A DNA stretch of 64,000 nucleotides, from assembly GCF_963675065.1 (NCBI RefSeq), contig NZ_OY775905.1, forward strand, positions 496,001-560,000, given 5' to 3'. Within the stretch, counting starts at the first letter, position 1. The number at the start of each line of letters is the position of its first letter. Below the pieces are notes generated by a model that was given only the letters and a program-made list of their open reading frames with translations, was not told where the DNA came from and made no database searches. Source of the DNA: an uncultured Draconibacterium sp. Lineage in GTDB: Bacteria > Bacteroidota > Bacteroidia > Bacteroidales > Prolixibacteraceae. The translations under genes were made by a program, and so were the position numbers. This document shows positions 1 through 8,120 of the stretch, piece after piece.

Positions 1-1473
1 GGCGACATGCGCTTGCCGGGAATGCTTTATGCCCGTTTGTTACGTCCGCCATCACACGGTGCAAAATTGATCTCGGTGGATACGGCGGAGGCTGAAAAAG
101 TAGAAGGAGTTCAAATTGTAAGAGATGGCGACCTGGTGGCCGCTTTGCATAAAGATCCGGAAATGGCAGAAAAAGCACGAGACTTGTTCCGTGCCAAATT
201 TGAGGAGCCAGACAAACCGGTGAACAACGATAACCTTTTCGACTATCTGAACGAACGTGCTCCGGAAGGAAATGTAAATATTAACGAGGGAGATTTGTCA
301 AAAGGAGAAGAACTGGCGACTTCAGTTTTCAATAATGAATTCCATGACGGTTATGTTGCCCACTCGCCCATGGAACCACACACTGCAATGGCTTATTTCG
401 ACGGCGATAAAATGACCGTTTGGGCCGGAACACAAACACCGTTTCCGGCACAATCAAATATTGCACGAATACTGGGAATGGAAGAGGATAAAGTTAGGGT
501 AAAACCTCCTTATCTGGGAGGTGGTTTTGGTGGAAAATCAGCCCACGGGCAAGCCGTTGAAGCTGCAAAACTGGCCAAACTAACCGGCAAACCGATTATG
601 GTAGACTGGAGCCGCGAGGAAGAGTTTTTCTATGATACATTTCGTCCGGCTGCTATCGTAAAAATAAACTCCGGAATCGATGATGCCGGTAAAATTAACT
701 TCTGGGATTACCACGTTTATTATGCCGGCGACCGCGGCTCGGAAACCCTGTACGACGTGCCTCATCAGAAAAGAACGGTTTACGGACGTGGATGGACGGC
801 CCCGGGAATACATCCTTTCGACACCGGAGCATGGCGCGGACCGGGAAACAGTACCAATACCTTTGCCCGCGAAACACAGGTGGATATTATGGCAGCCAAA
901 GCCGGAATCGATCCGGTTGAATTCAGGCTAAAAAACCTAAAAGACCAACGTGCCATTGATGTGCTGGAAGCGGTGGCAGAAATGGCCGACTGGAAACCGG
1001 GAAAATCACCGTCAGGAAGAGGTTTCGGCGTTGCAATTGGTTCCGATGCCGGAACTTATGTAGCGCACATTGCCAAAGTGGATGTAAACAAAGAAACCGG
1101 TGAGGTAAAAGTGCTAAAAGTTTGGGTGGCACAGGAAATGGGATTTTGTGTAAATCCGCAGGGCGCAACCATTCAGATGGAAGGCTGCATAAACATGGGG
1201 CTGGGTTATTCCCTGAAAGAGTTTATTGAGTTTGAAGGTGGAAAAGTAAAAACCAAAAATTTCGATACTTATGAAATTCCGCGGTTTTCGTGGATACCGG
1301 AAATGGAAACTAAAATTTTGCAAAGAAACGCGCCTCCTCAAGGAGGTGGAGAACCTGCAATAGTTTGTATGGGAGCTGTAATTGGAAATGCCATTTATGA
1401 TCAGACGGGAGCCCGGTTACTCGAAATGGCAATGACTCCTGCAAAAGTTCTACAGGCTTTGAAAAATGTATAA
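1..1473 (+). CDS. Xanthine dehydrogenase/isoquinoline oxidoreductase family molybdopterin-binding subunit, 5' partial
   Basis: The reading frame is open to the window edge, so the true start lies upstream; the first ATG (base 7) is internal by family comparison. The visible 490 residues match the C-terminal half of large molybdenum-hydroxylase subunits. Counting from that ATG, the cofactor-contact loop GGGFGGK is at residues 171-177, a GAWRGPGN loop follows near residue 270, and the glycine-rich GGGEPA near residue 446 holds the Glu that acts as catalytic base in this family. These enzymes hydroxylate aldehydes or N-heterocycles using Mo-pterin and pass electrons to a 2Fe-2S subunit, usually a neighbour; here it would be off the left edge. 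The substrate cannot be told. A terminator follows closely. Confidence 0.9.
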   Translation, partial: GDMRLPGMLYARLLRPPSHGAKLISVDTAEAEKVEGVQIVRDGDLVAALHKDPEMAEKARDLFRAKFEEPDKPVNNDNLFDYLNERAPEGNVNINEGDLSKGEELATSVFNNEFHDGYVAHSPMEPHTAMAYFDGDKMTVWAGTQTPFPAQSNIARILGMEEDKVRVKPPYLGGGFGGKSAHGQAVEAAKLAKLTGKPIMVDWSREEEFFYDTFRPAAIVKINSGIDDAGKINFWDYHVYYAGDRGSETLYDVPHQKRTVYGRGWTAPGIHPFDTGAWRGPGNSTNTFARETQVDIMAAKAGIDPVEFRLKNLKDQRAIDVLEAVAEMADWKPGKSPSGRGFGVAIGSDAGTYVAHIAKVDVNKETGEVKVLKVWVAQEMGFCVNPQGATIQMEGCINMGLGYSLKEFIEFEGGKVKTKNFDTYEIPRFSWIPEMETKILQRNAPPQGGGEPAIVCMGAVIGNAIYDQTGARLLEMAMTPAKVLQALKNV

Positions 1474-1539
1474 ACATCGCGTATTACTATCACCCGGATA
1501 GCGCTTTGATACTTTTAAATAAAAAAAACCACAAGACAT

Positions 1540-1575
1540 GGATTCCAGTTCTTTAAAACCTGGAATCCTTTTTTT
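1540..1575 (+). terminator. Rho-independent terminator after the molybdenum hydroxylase gene
   Basis: A perfect 9-bp stem (GGATTCCAG / CTGGAATCC, 1540-1548 with 1560-1568) with an 11-nt loop is followed by seven T. It sits 67 bp after the stop codon and before the acyltransferase gene. Confidence 0.9.
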
Positions 1576-1682
1576 ATCCGTATTGCTTCTTTTCGCATAT
1601 TTGTAATCATTAAAAAATGTTGTTGTGATTCGGTCCAGCTAAAAAATCCGAAACACCTGCAATTAAAACAGACGTCGTTTCA

Positions 1683-2429
1683 ATGAAAATCGCTCGCATA
1701 ATTCTGTTCTCGCCGCTCGCTTTCATCAGGCTTCTGCTGGTACTTTTTATGAGTGCCTATGTTACCATAATCGGTTGGTTTTGGCTAAAAACAAAAGGTT
1801 TTAGCCGCCGTATGCAACAGTGGGTGGCCGGCACATGGGGGCGTACCATTCTTTTTGTTTGCGGAATAAAAGTGGATAGAAACGAAATCCCCCAGTCGGG
1901 TAATTATCTTCTGATGCCCAATCACCGGAGTTACATCGATATTTTTATTGTTGCAGCAATGACACCCGCTGCCATGGTTGGCAAAGCGGAAATAGCAAAA
2001 TGGCCTTTTGTAGCTTTGGGAGCACGGGTTACCAACTCCATTCTTGTTGACCGGAAAAACCAGAAAAGCCTCCTGTTGACAATGAAAAAAATTAAAGAAT
2101 CGGTTAACAACGGAATTCCGGTAATTCTTTTTCCTGAAGGAACAACTTACAAGGGGCCGCTAACCAAAAAGTTTAAAAACGGGAGCTTCAAAATTGCTGC
2201 CGATGGAAACATTCCTGTTATTCCGATGGCAATTGATTTTAAAGATGTGAACGATGCCTGGGTTGACAAAGACACTTTTGTGGGGCATTTTTTCCGGCAG
2301 CTGGGGAAACCAATTACTCACGTTACCATTCGTTATGGCGAACCGATTTTAGATGTCGATCACAAACTGTTGCAGGAAAAGACAAAAGAGCAAATTGAAT
2401 CGATGCTAAAAACTATTCAGTCGGCTTAA
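1683..2429 (+). CDS. plsC: 1-acyl-sn-glycerol-3-phosphate acyltransferase (PlsC family)
   Basis: It should transfer an acyl chain to lysophosphatidic acid to give phosphatidic acid at the inner membrane. The HX4D catalytic motif is NHRSYID (His81, Asp86) and the substrate motif FPEGT is at residues 150-154; a membrane-associated hydrophobic N-terminus covers about residues 5-35. The length (248 aa) is normal for PlsC. It is the first of three PlsC-superfamily proteins in the window (others at 23.6 and 33.0 kb) and the one closest to classic PlsC. Its last 17 bp overlap the end of the convergent permease gene. Confidence 0.9.
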   Translation: MKIARIILFSPLAFIRLLLVLFMSAYVTIIGWFWLKTKGFSRRMQQWVAGTWGRTILFVCGIKVDRNEIPQSGNYLLMPNHRSYIDIFIVAAMTPAAMVGKAEIAKWPFVALGARVTNSILVDRKNQKSLLLTMKKIKESVNNGIPVILFPEGTTYKGPLTKKFKNGSFKIAADGNIPVIPMAIDFKDVNDAWVDKDTFVGHFFRQLGKPITHVTIRYGEPILDVDHKLLQEKTKEQIESMLKTIQSA

Positions 2430-3774
2430 CTTTTTTTCGTTGAAACCAATAATACACCGGAATTCCCGACAAGGCTGTTAAAATAGCAAAACTTGACTCG
2501 ACTGGTCGCTCCAAGTAGGCTAGAACCAAAATGGCCGTACTCACCAAAATAAAAAATACCTGCACATACGGATAACCCGGCAAACGCAACCCCTGATGTT
2601 TTGATCGCCGTAGTTTAATATTTCCCGCCACCGCAATAATCGGAAATATTCCCAAAGAAAATCCCATATACGTTAAAATCTGTTCGAAGGTGCCCGAAAG
2701 AACCAACACAATAGCAATTGCCGCTTGCAACAAAATGGCATTAGACGGCACTTTATGCTTTCTGTGAATACGGGCAATCGCCTCAAAAAACAAACCATCA
2801 CTGGCCATTTTATAATAAACCCGCGGCCCCAGAATAATAAATGCACTTAATGAAGAAAAAAGAGCAAATGAAATAAGCAACGAAATAATCGTTTCGGCAG
2901 TTGCACCAAAAGCCAGCCCGGCTGCCAAACCACCAATTTCAGGTTCATTCCGCATTTGAGATGCCGGTACAGCATATACAAAAAACAGGTTAAGCAGAAT
3001 ATATAAAACAGTTACCGTTAAGGTTGAAATGAGTAAAGAGCGCGGAATAACTTTGCGAGGCTCCCGAATTTCGGAACCAATGTAGGTTGCCGAATTCCAG
3101 CCACTGTAGGCAAACATTATAAACATTAGCGACAGTCCAAGCGCTTTCCAGTTATCAAACGAAAACTGAAATGGTAAATCCGATCGTACATTTTGTATAC
3201 TTCCCTCGCCCAGCAGCAAGCCGGCAATTATTAATCCAACCACCAATAGTAATTTTAGCAAGGTAAGCCAGTTTTGCACCCGGGCGCCCAGCACAATCCC
3301 ACGCGAATGCACAAAACTAAAACCAACAATAACCAGAATTGCTATACAACGGCTAAAATTATCTACGCTGAGTGTTTCATTTAGCATCAGCCAGTTTTGC
3401 AACTGTGGAAACGCCCAGGTAAAATATTTTGCAAAGCCGATTGCCGATGCTGCAATGGGCGCCGAAAAACCAACGATCAGCGATAGCCAGCCACTTAAAA
3501 AGCCCAGCATTGGCGAATACAGTTTTGAAATAAATACATATTCGCCACCGGCTTCGGGAAAAGCAGCGCCTAACTCGCCAAACGATATAGCTCCGCACAA
3601 GGCTACCAAGCCGCCAATCCCCCACAAAATCAACATAACGGCAGGATTCTGCAAAAACCCCATTAAATAGCCGGTTGTAGTAAAAATTCCGGCACCAATA
3701 ATATTGGCAATAACGATATTTGTTACAGGAAATAAGCCAAGTCGGCGTTCAAGATTCTTTTGCAGATTATGCAA
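2413..3774 (-). CDS. APC-family amino acid permease
   Basis: A 453-aa protein of about 12 hydrophobic segments. The N-terminal stretch IANIIGAGIFTTTGYLMG is the conserved unwound TM1 region (GAGIF) of the amino acid-polyamine-organocation superfamily, and TM6 carries FAYSGWNSATYIGSE, as in LAT/basic amino acid exchangers. It probably imports or exchanges an amino acid; the substrate is unknown. The start is TTG: a stop codon lies three codons upstream in frame and the next ATG would remove TM1. It follows the methyltransferase gene by 11 bp, so the two are likely co-transcribed. Confidence 0.88.
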   Translation of the reverse strand: MHNLQKNLERRLGLFPVTNIVIANIIGAGIFTTTGYLMGFLQNPAVMLILWGIGGLVALCGAISFGELGAAFPEAGGEYVFISKLYSPMLGFLSGWLSLIVGFSAPIAASAIGFAKYFTWAFPQLQNWLMLNETLSVDNFSRCIAILVIVGFSFVHSRGIVLGARVQNWLTLLKLLLVVGLIIAGLLLGEGSIQNVRSDLPFQFSFDNWKALGLSLMFIMFAYSGWNSATYIGSEIREPRKVIPRSLLISTLTVTVLYILLNLFFVYAVPASQMRNEPEIGGLAAGLAFGATAETIISLLISFALFSSLSAFIILGPRVYYKMASDGLFFEAIARIHRKHKVPSNAILLQAAIAIVLVLSGTFEQILTYMGFSLGIFPIIAVAGNIKLRRSKHQGLRLPGYPYVQVFFILVSTAILVLAYLERPVESSFAILTALSGIPVYYWFQRKKVKPTE

Positions 3775-3785
3775 GATGAGTTAGT

Positions 3786-4421
3786 TTATTTTTTAAAACT
3801 TTTTGATATGCCGGCACGACTGGATCGGTCGATTGTAGTATCGTAAGTTTCCAGGTCTTCAATATAACGAAGAAACTCACCAATGCCATTCACACGTGTT
3901 GCAGTGTTGTGAGCAGTAAAACAACCTCCTTTTTTTAATTTTGGATCCATCGCAATAAAGTAGTTTTTATACCAGTACTTATCCGCATCGCAAAAAACAA
4001 AATCGTACTCTCCTTTTAACGCAGGCACCAACTCGTGCGCATCGGCCAGTCTTACATCGATATATTTTGAAACACCGGCTTTGCGAAAGTTTGCCTTGGC
4101 CTGTAAATAACGGGTTTTATCAATTTCAATAGTTATTAGCTTGCCTCCGGTTTTGCTTAATGCCCATGCAATCCAAATGGCAGAGTGACCGGTTGACGTT
4201 CCGATTTCAACGGCTGAAGTGTAGCCATTTTCCACAATAATATCGTAGAGAATTTTTCCATCTGTTAAAGGAACATTCATATCTCGCCATTCGCTGGCGT
4301 TTTTTTCCAAAAAGCTTTTAACTTTTTTATCGAGGGAATTTTCTGATTCAGGATATTGACCACAAGCTGTAAATGCAGCAAGAACTCCCAATAAGCATAG
4401 CATAAATAGTCGGTACTTCAT
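3786..4421 (-). CDS. SAM-dependent O-methyltransferase with a lipoprotein signal
   Basis: Residues 1-20 form a basic start, a hydrophobic core and a lipobox-like end FTAC (Cys20). The rest is a class I methyltransferase of the catechol/caffeoyl-CoA O-methyltransferase type: SAM motif I is EIGTSTG (72-78) and the metal/SAM-side motif is FCDADK (143-148). Cytosolic relatives begin near residue 25, so the signal is an added segment. An exported SAM enzyme would lack an obvious methyl donor, so either the signal is cryptic, the protein stays facing the cytoplasm, or its function has changed. It is the first gene of a two-gene unit with the permease. Confidence 0.8.
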   Translation of the reverse strand: MKYRLFMLCLLGVLAAFTACGQYPESENSLDKKVKSFLEKNASEWRDMNVPLTDGKILYDIIVENGYTSAVEIGTSTGHSAIWIAWALSKTGGKLITIEIDKTRYLQAKANFRKAGVSKYIDVRLADAHELVPALKGEYDFVFCDADKYWYKNYFIAMDPKLKKGGCFTAHNTATRVNGIGEFLRYIEDLETYDTTIDRSSRAGISKSFKK

Positions 4422-4646
4422 TATCGTAAATTGAAATCAGTATTGGCTTTAAAGCAACCAAGATAATAAAATCTCCAAGAAAATATTAACGTTTTAGGAT
4501 TTCGGCATACTCTAAAATAGTTCTGTCGATGTAAAATCCTTCCGTTCCCGGCGTTATATAAAAAAGTAGAACATAATCTTCATGTTTTCGATTGCGAACG
4601 TATCAAATCATCTAAATTCTTAGATAAAGGGATAAATTATTTTGAA

Positions 4647-4680
4647 TTTGTTTTTTTATGATGGAGAAAACATATATTTG
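4647..4680 (+). promoter_or_regulatory. Bacteroidetes-type promoter for a short transcript
   Basis: A TTTG at 4647-4650 and an exact TAnnTTTG match (TATATTTG, 4673-4680) are 22 nt apart, one more than the usual 19-21. The expected start site is about 4684, just before a hairpin and a tiny reading frame. The preceding 225 bp, back to the methyltransferase start, show nothing else recognisable. Confidence 0.6.
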
Positions 4681-4688
4681 TAGTGCAT

Positions 4689-4724
4689 ATGGGATTCATC
4701 CCATATTGTGTGTTTGGGGGTTAA
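4689..4724 (+). CDS. Possible 11-codon peptide inside the short transcript
   Basis: An ATG lies about 5 nt from the predicted transcript start and opens a frame for MGFIPYCVFGG before TAA. The start codon and first five codons are inside the 5' hairpin. No Shine-Dalgarno sequence is visible, which is common in this phylum. It may be a leader peptide or chance; there is no comparative evidence. Confidence 0.2.
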   Translation: MGFIPYCVFGG

Positions 4725-4731
4725 CATTTAG

Positions 4732-4766
4732 GAAGGAGACTGTTGAGTCTCCTTCTTTCTTTTTAT
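4732..4766 (+). terminator. Strong rho-independent terminator of the short transcript
   Basis: A perfect 10-bp stem GAAGGAGACT/AGTCTCCTTC (4732-4741 with 4746-4755), loop GTTG, is followed by a T-rich run. Confidence 0.88.
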
Positions 4767-4880
4767 ACCTTCTGTAAACATCACTACTCTTCAATCTTTG
4801 AGCATATCTCAATCGCCCTGCTAATCCAATTACATTCAGTGGTTTGATAAGAGGTCATTATGAAAATTGTTCTTTTTTTC

Positions 4881-4888
4881 TACATTTG
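4881..4888 (+). promoter_or_regulatory. Promoter -7 element for the cyclophilin gene
   Basis: TACATTTG matches the TAnnTTTG consensus and is 22 bp before the ATG. No clear -33 TTG is found at the standard distance. Confidence 0.5.
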
Positions 4889-4910
4889 TGCCGAATTAAA
4901 ATAATATAGA

Positions 4911-5348
4911 ATGAAAACAGCTGAAATACATACTTCAAAAGGAGTAATGAAAGTTAAGTTTTACGAAGAAGATGCTCCGGGAACTGTTGCCAATTTTATC
5001 AAGCTTGCCGAATCAGGCTTTTATGACGGGCTGACTTTTCACCGTGTGATCCCTAACTTCGTTATCCAGGGAGGATGCCCGGATGGAACCGGAGCTGGCG
5101 GACCAGGCTATTCAATTGATTGCGAAACCGACGGAAACAACCAATACCACGACAAAGGTGTTTTATCAATGGCACATGCCGGAAGAAACACCGGTGGATC
5201 GCAGTTTTTTATCTGTCACAACCGCGAAAACACTCAGCATCTCGATCGCCATCATACATGCTTCGGACGCGTTTTTGAAGGACTTGATGTAATTGACGAT
5301 ATCCGTCAGGGGGATGAAATTGAAAAAATAATTATCTCGGAAGAATAA
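4911..5348 (+). CDS. Peptidyl-prolyl cis-trans isomerase, cyclophilin type
   Basis: A compact 145-aa cyclophilin without a signal peptide, therefore cytoplasmic (PpiB-like). The catalytic set is visible: FHRVIPNFVIQGG (Arg and Phe of the active site), MAHAGRNTGGSQFFI (Met, Gln, Phe) and the His of HHTCFG. The usual tryptophan near the drug-binding site is replaced (QHLDRHH), as in many bacterial forms. It stands alone between its own promoter element and a terminator. Confidence 0.93.
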   Translation: MKTAEIHTSKGVMKVKFYEEDAPGTVANFIKLAESGFYDGLTFHRVIPNFVIQGGCPDGTGAGGPGYSIDCETDGNNQYHDKGVLSMAHAGRNTGGSQFFICHNRENTQHLDRHHTCFGRVFEGLDVIDDIRQGDEIEKIIISEE

Positions 5349-5367
5349 TTTACCAAAAATAAGATCA

Positions 5368-5398
5368 AGGGAGTCTTTTACAGGCTCCCTTTTTTTAT
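5368..5398 (+). terminator. Terminator of the cyclophilin gene
   Basis: AAGGGAGTC pairs with GGCTCCCTT (one G-T pair), 7-nt loop, followed by a T run; it starts 20 bp after the stop codon. Confidence 0.88.
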
Positions 5399-5850
5399 GC
5401 TCAATTGCGCCAATTAGAGCTTCTCTTTTACAAATTGTCTTAATATAGCTTTCAATTAAACCCGCACTTTTCTCGTTTTTAACCCGTTCAAATTAAAAGA
5501 TTCTGTTTTTTTTCGTGTAACAGCGCTATTCAAGCAAAATTAGAAAAGAAAGACACCAATACATATTCCTCTCATTATCTGAGCCTTAACCAATCACGAA
5601 ATATAACAACACTCCATCTTTACACATTAAAACCAATGTCAATTAAACTCTTCTTCAACATTCAACTTTTTGACTCGAAAAGTTTAGTTATGAAAATTGA
5701 AAAATTTATTATTTAGCTATTGCAAATGTCGTTTCCATCCTATTTATTTGTTCGTGTAATATAGAAGTAAACTCTAACTAAAACGAAGATTAAAACCAGT
5801 AATCTTTTTCATTTATTAAAAAACATTTCACAAACTTAACTGGTATAAAA
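5399..5850. other. Intergenic stretch, AT-rich, nothing clear
   Basis: About 450 bp with many stops in all frames and no hairpin or repeat that I can support. It presumably contains the promoter of the acidic protein gene, but no exact TAnnTTTG element stands out near its start. Confidence 0.5.
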
Positions 5851-6174
5851 ATGGCAGATAATAAACCGAAAGTAATTAAGGATTACAGCAAACTTGATAA
5901 GGACTTACAAGAGCAGATTAAGCTAATATATGCAGAAGGTTTTGCTGAAAATCTTATCCACTTTTTTGATAAAACCGGGCAGAAAATTACGGTTTTACCA
6001 TTTGAAACGGAAGACAAGTATTACATGCTAAGAATGACCGAAAACGAAGCCGTTGCTCTTGTTGATGAAGACGACGATTTCGATGATGACGGATTCTTAA
6101 AAGACGAGGTTAAACAAGATTACGAAGACAAATATTCGGACCTCGATCACGTAGCGGATCAATTGGAAGATTAA
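5851..6174 (+). CDS. Conserved acidic hypothetical protein
   Basis: A 107-aa soluble protein with no signal or membrane segment. Residues 1-75 look like a small folded domain (around HFFDKTGQKITVLPFETEDKYYMLRMT). The C-terminus is strongly acidic, with runs of Asp/Glu (DEDDDFDDDG and following). I recognise the general form as a Bacteroidetes family without assigned function; no catalytic motif is visible. It converges on the yqeY end of the dcw operon and shares a bidirectional terminator with it. Confidence 0.75.
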   Translation: MADNKPKVIKDYSKLDKDLQEQIKLIYAEGFAENLIHFFDKTGQKITVLPFETEDKYYMLRMTENEAVALVDEDDDFDDDGFLKDEVKQDYEDKYSDLDHVADQLED

Positions 6175-6183
6175 ACGATAAAA

Positions 6184-6222
6184 AAAGCAGGAGTGTATTT
6201 TACAAACCTGCTTTCTCATTTT
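6184..6222. terminator. Bidirectional terminator at the end of the dcw operon
   Basis: AAAGCAGG (6184-6191) pairs with CCTGCTTT (6207-6214) across a 15-nt loop. A run on the left and T-rich sequence on the right let it serve both the acidic protein gene and yqeY. Confidence 0.75.
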
Positions 6223-6242
6223 CGTATTAAACGTTTCGTTTG

Positions 6243-6692
6243 CTATGCTAATAAAGCTTTAACTTTATCGGCAATATCTTTGCCGTCGGCCTGGCCGGCC
6301 AGTTTCTTCGAAGTAATTCCCATTACTTTTCCCATGTCTTTCATGCTGCTTGCACCAACCTGCTCGATAACGGCTTTAACAGCTGCCGTTAAATCTTCGT
6401 CCGACATTTTTGCGGGCAGATAACTTTCAAAAATGACCACTTGCTTCATCTCCGCTTCGTATAGATCCTCGCGCCCCTGCTCTTTGTAAATACTTGCCGA
6501 ATCGGAACCTTGTTTTGCCAGCTTAGAGATAATTTTCAGCGCATCATCATCGGCCAAAACGTTGCCGGCACCTTTTGCTGTTTGCGCCTCAAGCATTACT
6601 TTTTTAATACCACGTAAGGCTTCCAGTTTTTCCTTTTCGCGGGCTTTCATGGCCGCTTTTATGTCATCATTAATTTGATCAAATATTGCCAT
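6243..6692 (-). CDS. yqeY: GatB/YqeY domain protein
   Basis: The 149-aa protein is entirely the YqeY domain, also found at the C-terminus of the GatB amidotransferase subunit and thought to contact tRNA. The N-terminal helix MAIFDQINDDIKAAMKAREK and the C-terminal GKVMGITSKKLAGQADGKDI block are typical. It is the last gene of the dcw operon, 15 bp after the second ftsZ, a placement common in Bacteroidia. Its role in cells is not established. Confidence 0.9.
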   Translation of the reverse strand: MAIFDQINDDIKAAMKAREKEKLEALRGIKKVMLEAQTAKGAGNVLADDDALKIISKLAKQGSDSASIYKEQGREDLYEAEMKQVVIFESYLPAKMSDEDLTAAVKAVIEQVGASSMKDMGKVMGITSKKLAGQADGKDIADKVKALLA

Positions 6693-6707
6693 AACTTTCT
6701 TTTTTTA

Positions 6708-8096
6708 TTAATCTACATTATCGTGAAGATAACTGTTTCTGTCTGAAATACGATTATCGCGATCTATTGAATATCCAGAGCGATCGCGTTTGTATTTTGG
6801 GTCGTTAATGCGAATATTGCGCCGTTTAAATGCCGGTACATTCTCCAACTCGTCAACATCGTCGTCGCTGAGATTAGCGTAATCATTAACATCAATTTCT
6901 TTCTCTGTAGTACTGCGTTCGCGCGAAGTTATCGGGTACAACGATTCAAATTCATCGTCTTCGTTTTTACTTTTGTTTTCAACATTGAACTCAAAAGTCG
7001 ACTGGCCTCGGCTATCCTCGTTTTTCTGCTCCGAAAAATGCTCATCTTTTGTTACCGATACCGATTCTTTTTCGAGCGTGTTCGAAACAACTTTTCGCTG
7101 ACTTTGCTCCGATAACTCGGAAATGATACTGGTTGGAAATCCGGTTGCAATAACCGTTACCGATAATTTATCACCTAAACTTTCATCGGTACCATTTCCC
7201 CAAATCAAATCGGCATCAAAGCCGGCCATGTTTTGCACATAATCAGTAATCCGGCCAACTTCATCCATGGTAACTTCCTTATTTCCTGAGTTGATGTTTA
7301 CCAGGATATTTCGTGCTCCGCGAATTTCATTATCGTTCAATAATGGCGAGTTTAACGCTTTTCTCACGGCATCTTCTGCCCGGTCTTCCTCGTCGCTTAC
7401 ACCGGTTCCCATAACGGCCATTCCGCTTTTTCGCATGACGGTTTCAACATCGGCAAAATCAACATTTATATATCCGGGAACGGTAATAATTTCTGCAATT
7501 CCTTTGGCTGCGGTAGACAAAACGTTATCGGCTTTGGCAAAGGCCTCCGATATTCCAAAATCGCCAAACATTTCGCGAATACGTTCATTATTGATCACCA
7601 GCAACGAATCGACATAAGTTGCCAGTTCTTTAATTCCCTCGTAGGCTTGTTTTATGCGCCTTTTTCCTTCGTTACGGAACGGAATGGTAACGATAGCCAC
7701 AGTTAGGTATCCCTGCTCTTTGCAGCACTGTGCAATTACAGGAGCGGCTCCGGTTCCGGTTCCGCCGCCCATACCGGCAGTTACAAAAACCATTTTTGTA
7801 TTTTCCGACAAGGTCTTTTTTACATCCTCGATGTTTTCAATAGCCGCCTGCCTGCCCACTTCCGGTTTATTCCCTGCTCCACGGCCTTCTGTTAGTGACG
7901 CCCCCAGCTGAACCCGGGTTCGAATAGCACTTGCCTCCATTGCTTGCGCATCGGTGTTGCAGATTACAAAATCCACATCGCGAATACCGTGCTTAAACAT
8001 ATGGTTTACCGCATTTCCGCCACCGCCACCAACGCCAATTACCTTAATTGCGGCGCCAGGTGTTTTTTCCATTACAAAATCAGCCATATCTTCCAT
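6708..8096 (-). CDS. ftsZ: Cell division protein FtsZ, second tandem copy, with C-terminal peptide
   Basis: Tubulin-like GTPase that forms the division ring. Key residues are present (numbered from this ATG): GGGGGNAV near residue 24, signature GGGTGTG (110-116), GTP-contacting Glu143 and Arg147 (NEGKRR), and catalytic loop NVDFAD (211-216). After a disordered acidic linker of about 95 residues comes NVPAFKRRN, a good match to the peptide that binds FtsA and other partners, then a 36-residue charged tail. The frame also opens at a GTG three codons earlier; the ATG is preferred. It starts 24 bp after the first ftsZ and carries the canonical C-terminus, so it is probably the main division FtsZ. 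Confidence 0.93.
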   Translation of the reverse strand: MEDMADFVMEKTPGAAIKVIGVGGGGGNAVNHMFKHGIRDVDFVICNTDAQAMEASAIRTRVQLGASLTEGRGAGNKPEVGRQAAIENIEDVKKTLSENTKMVFVTAGMGGGTGTGAAPVIAQCCKEQGYLTVAIVTIPFRNEGKRRIKQAYEGIKELATYVDSLLVINNERIREMFGDFGISEAFAKADNVLSTAAKGIAEIITVPGYINVDFADVETVMRKSGMAVMGTGVSDEEDRAEDAVRKALNSPLLNDNEIRGARNILVNINSGNKEVTMDEVGRITDYVQNMAGFDADLIWGNGTDESLGDKLSVTVIATGFPTSIISELSEQSQRKVVSNTLEKESVSVTKDEHFSEQKNEDSRGQSTFEFNVENKSKNEDDEFESLYPITSRERSTTEKEIDVNDYANLSDDDVDELENVPAFKRRNIRINDPKYKRDRSGYSIDRDNRISDRNSYLHDNVD

Positions 8097-8120
8097 TTTC
8101 TTCACCCTGTTTTGTCGTTA

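Larger units (their letters stand above)
4684..4766 (+). ncRNA. Candidate small RNA or leader-peptide transcript
   Basis: A promoter, a 5' hairpin and a strong terminator lie within about 120 bp. The 5' hairpin is a perfect 8-bp stem ATATGGGA/TCCCATAT (4687-4694 with 4699-4706, loop TTCA); a 25-nt single-stranded stretch with GGGGGTT follows; then the terminator hairpin. The expected length is about 80 nt. The family is not one I recognise. It lies 145 bp before the cyclophilin gene and is separated from it by the terminator, so it is probably a stand-alone transcript or an attenuated leader. Confidence 0.5.
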
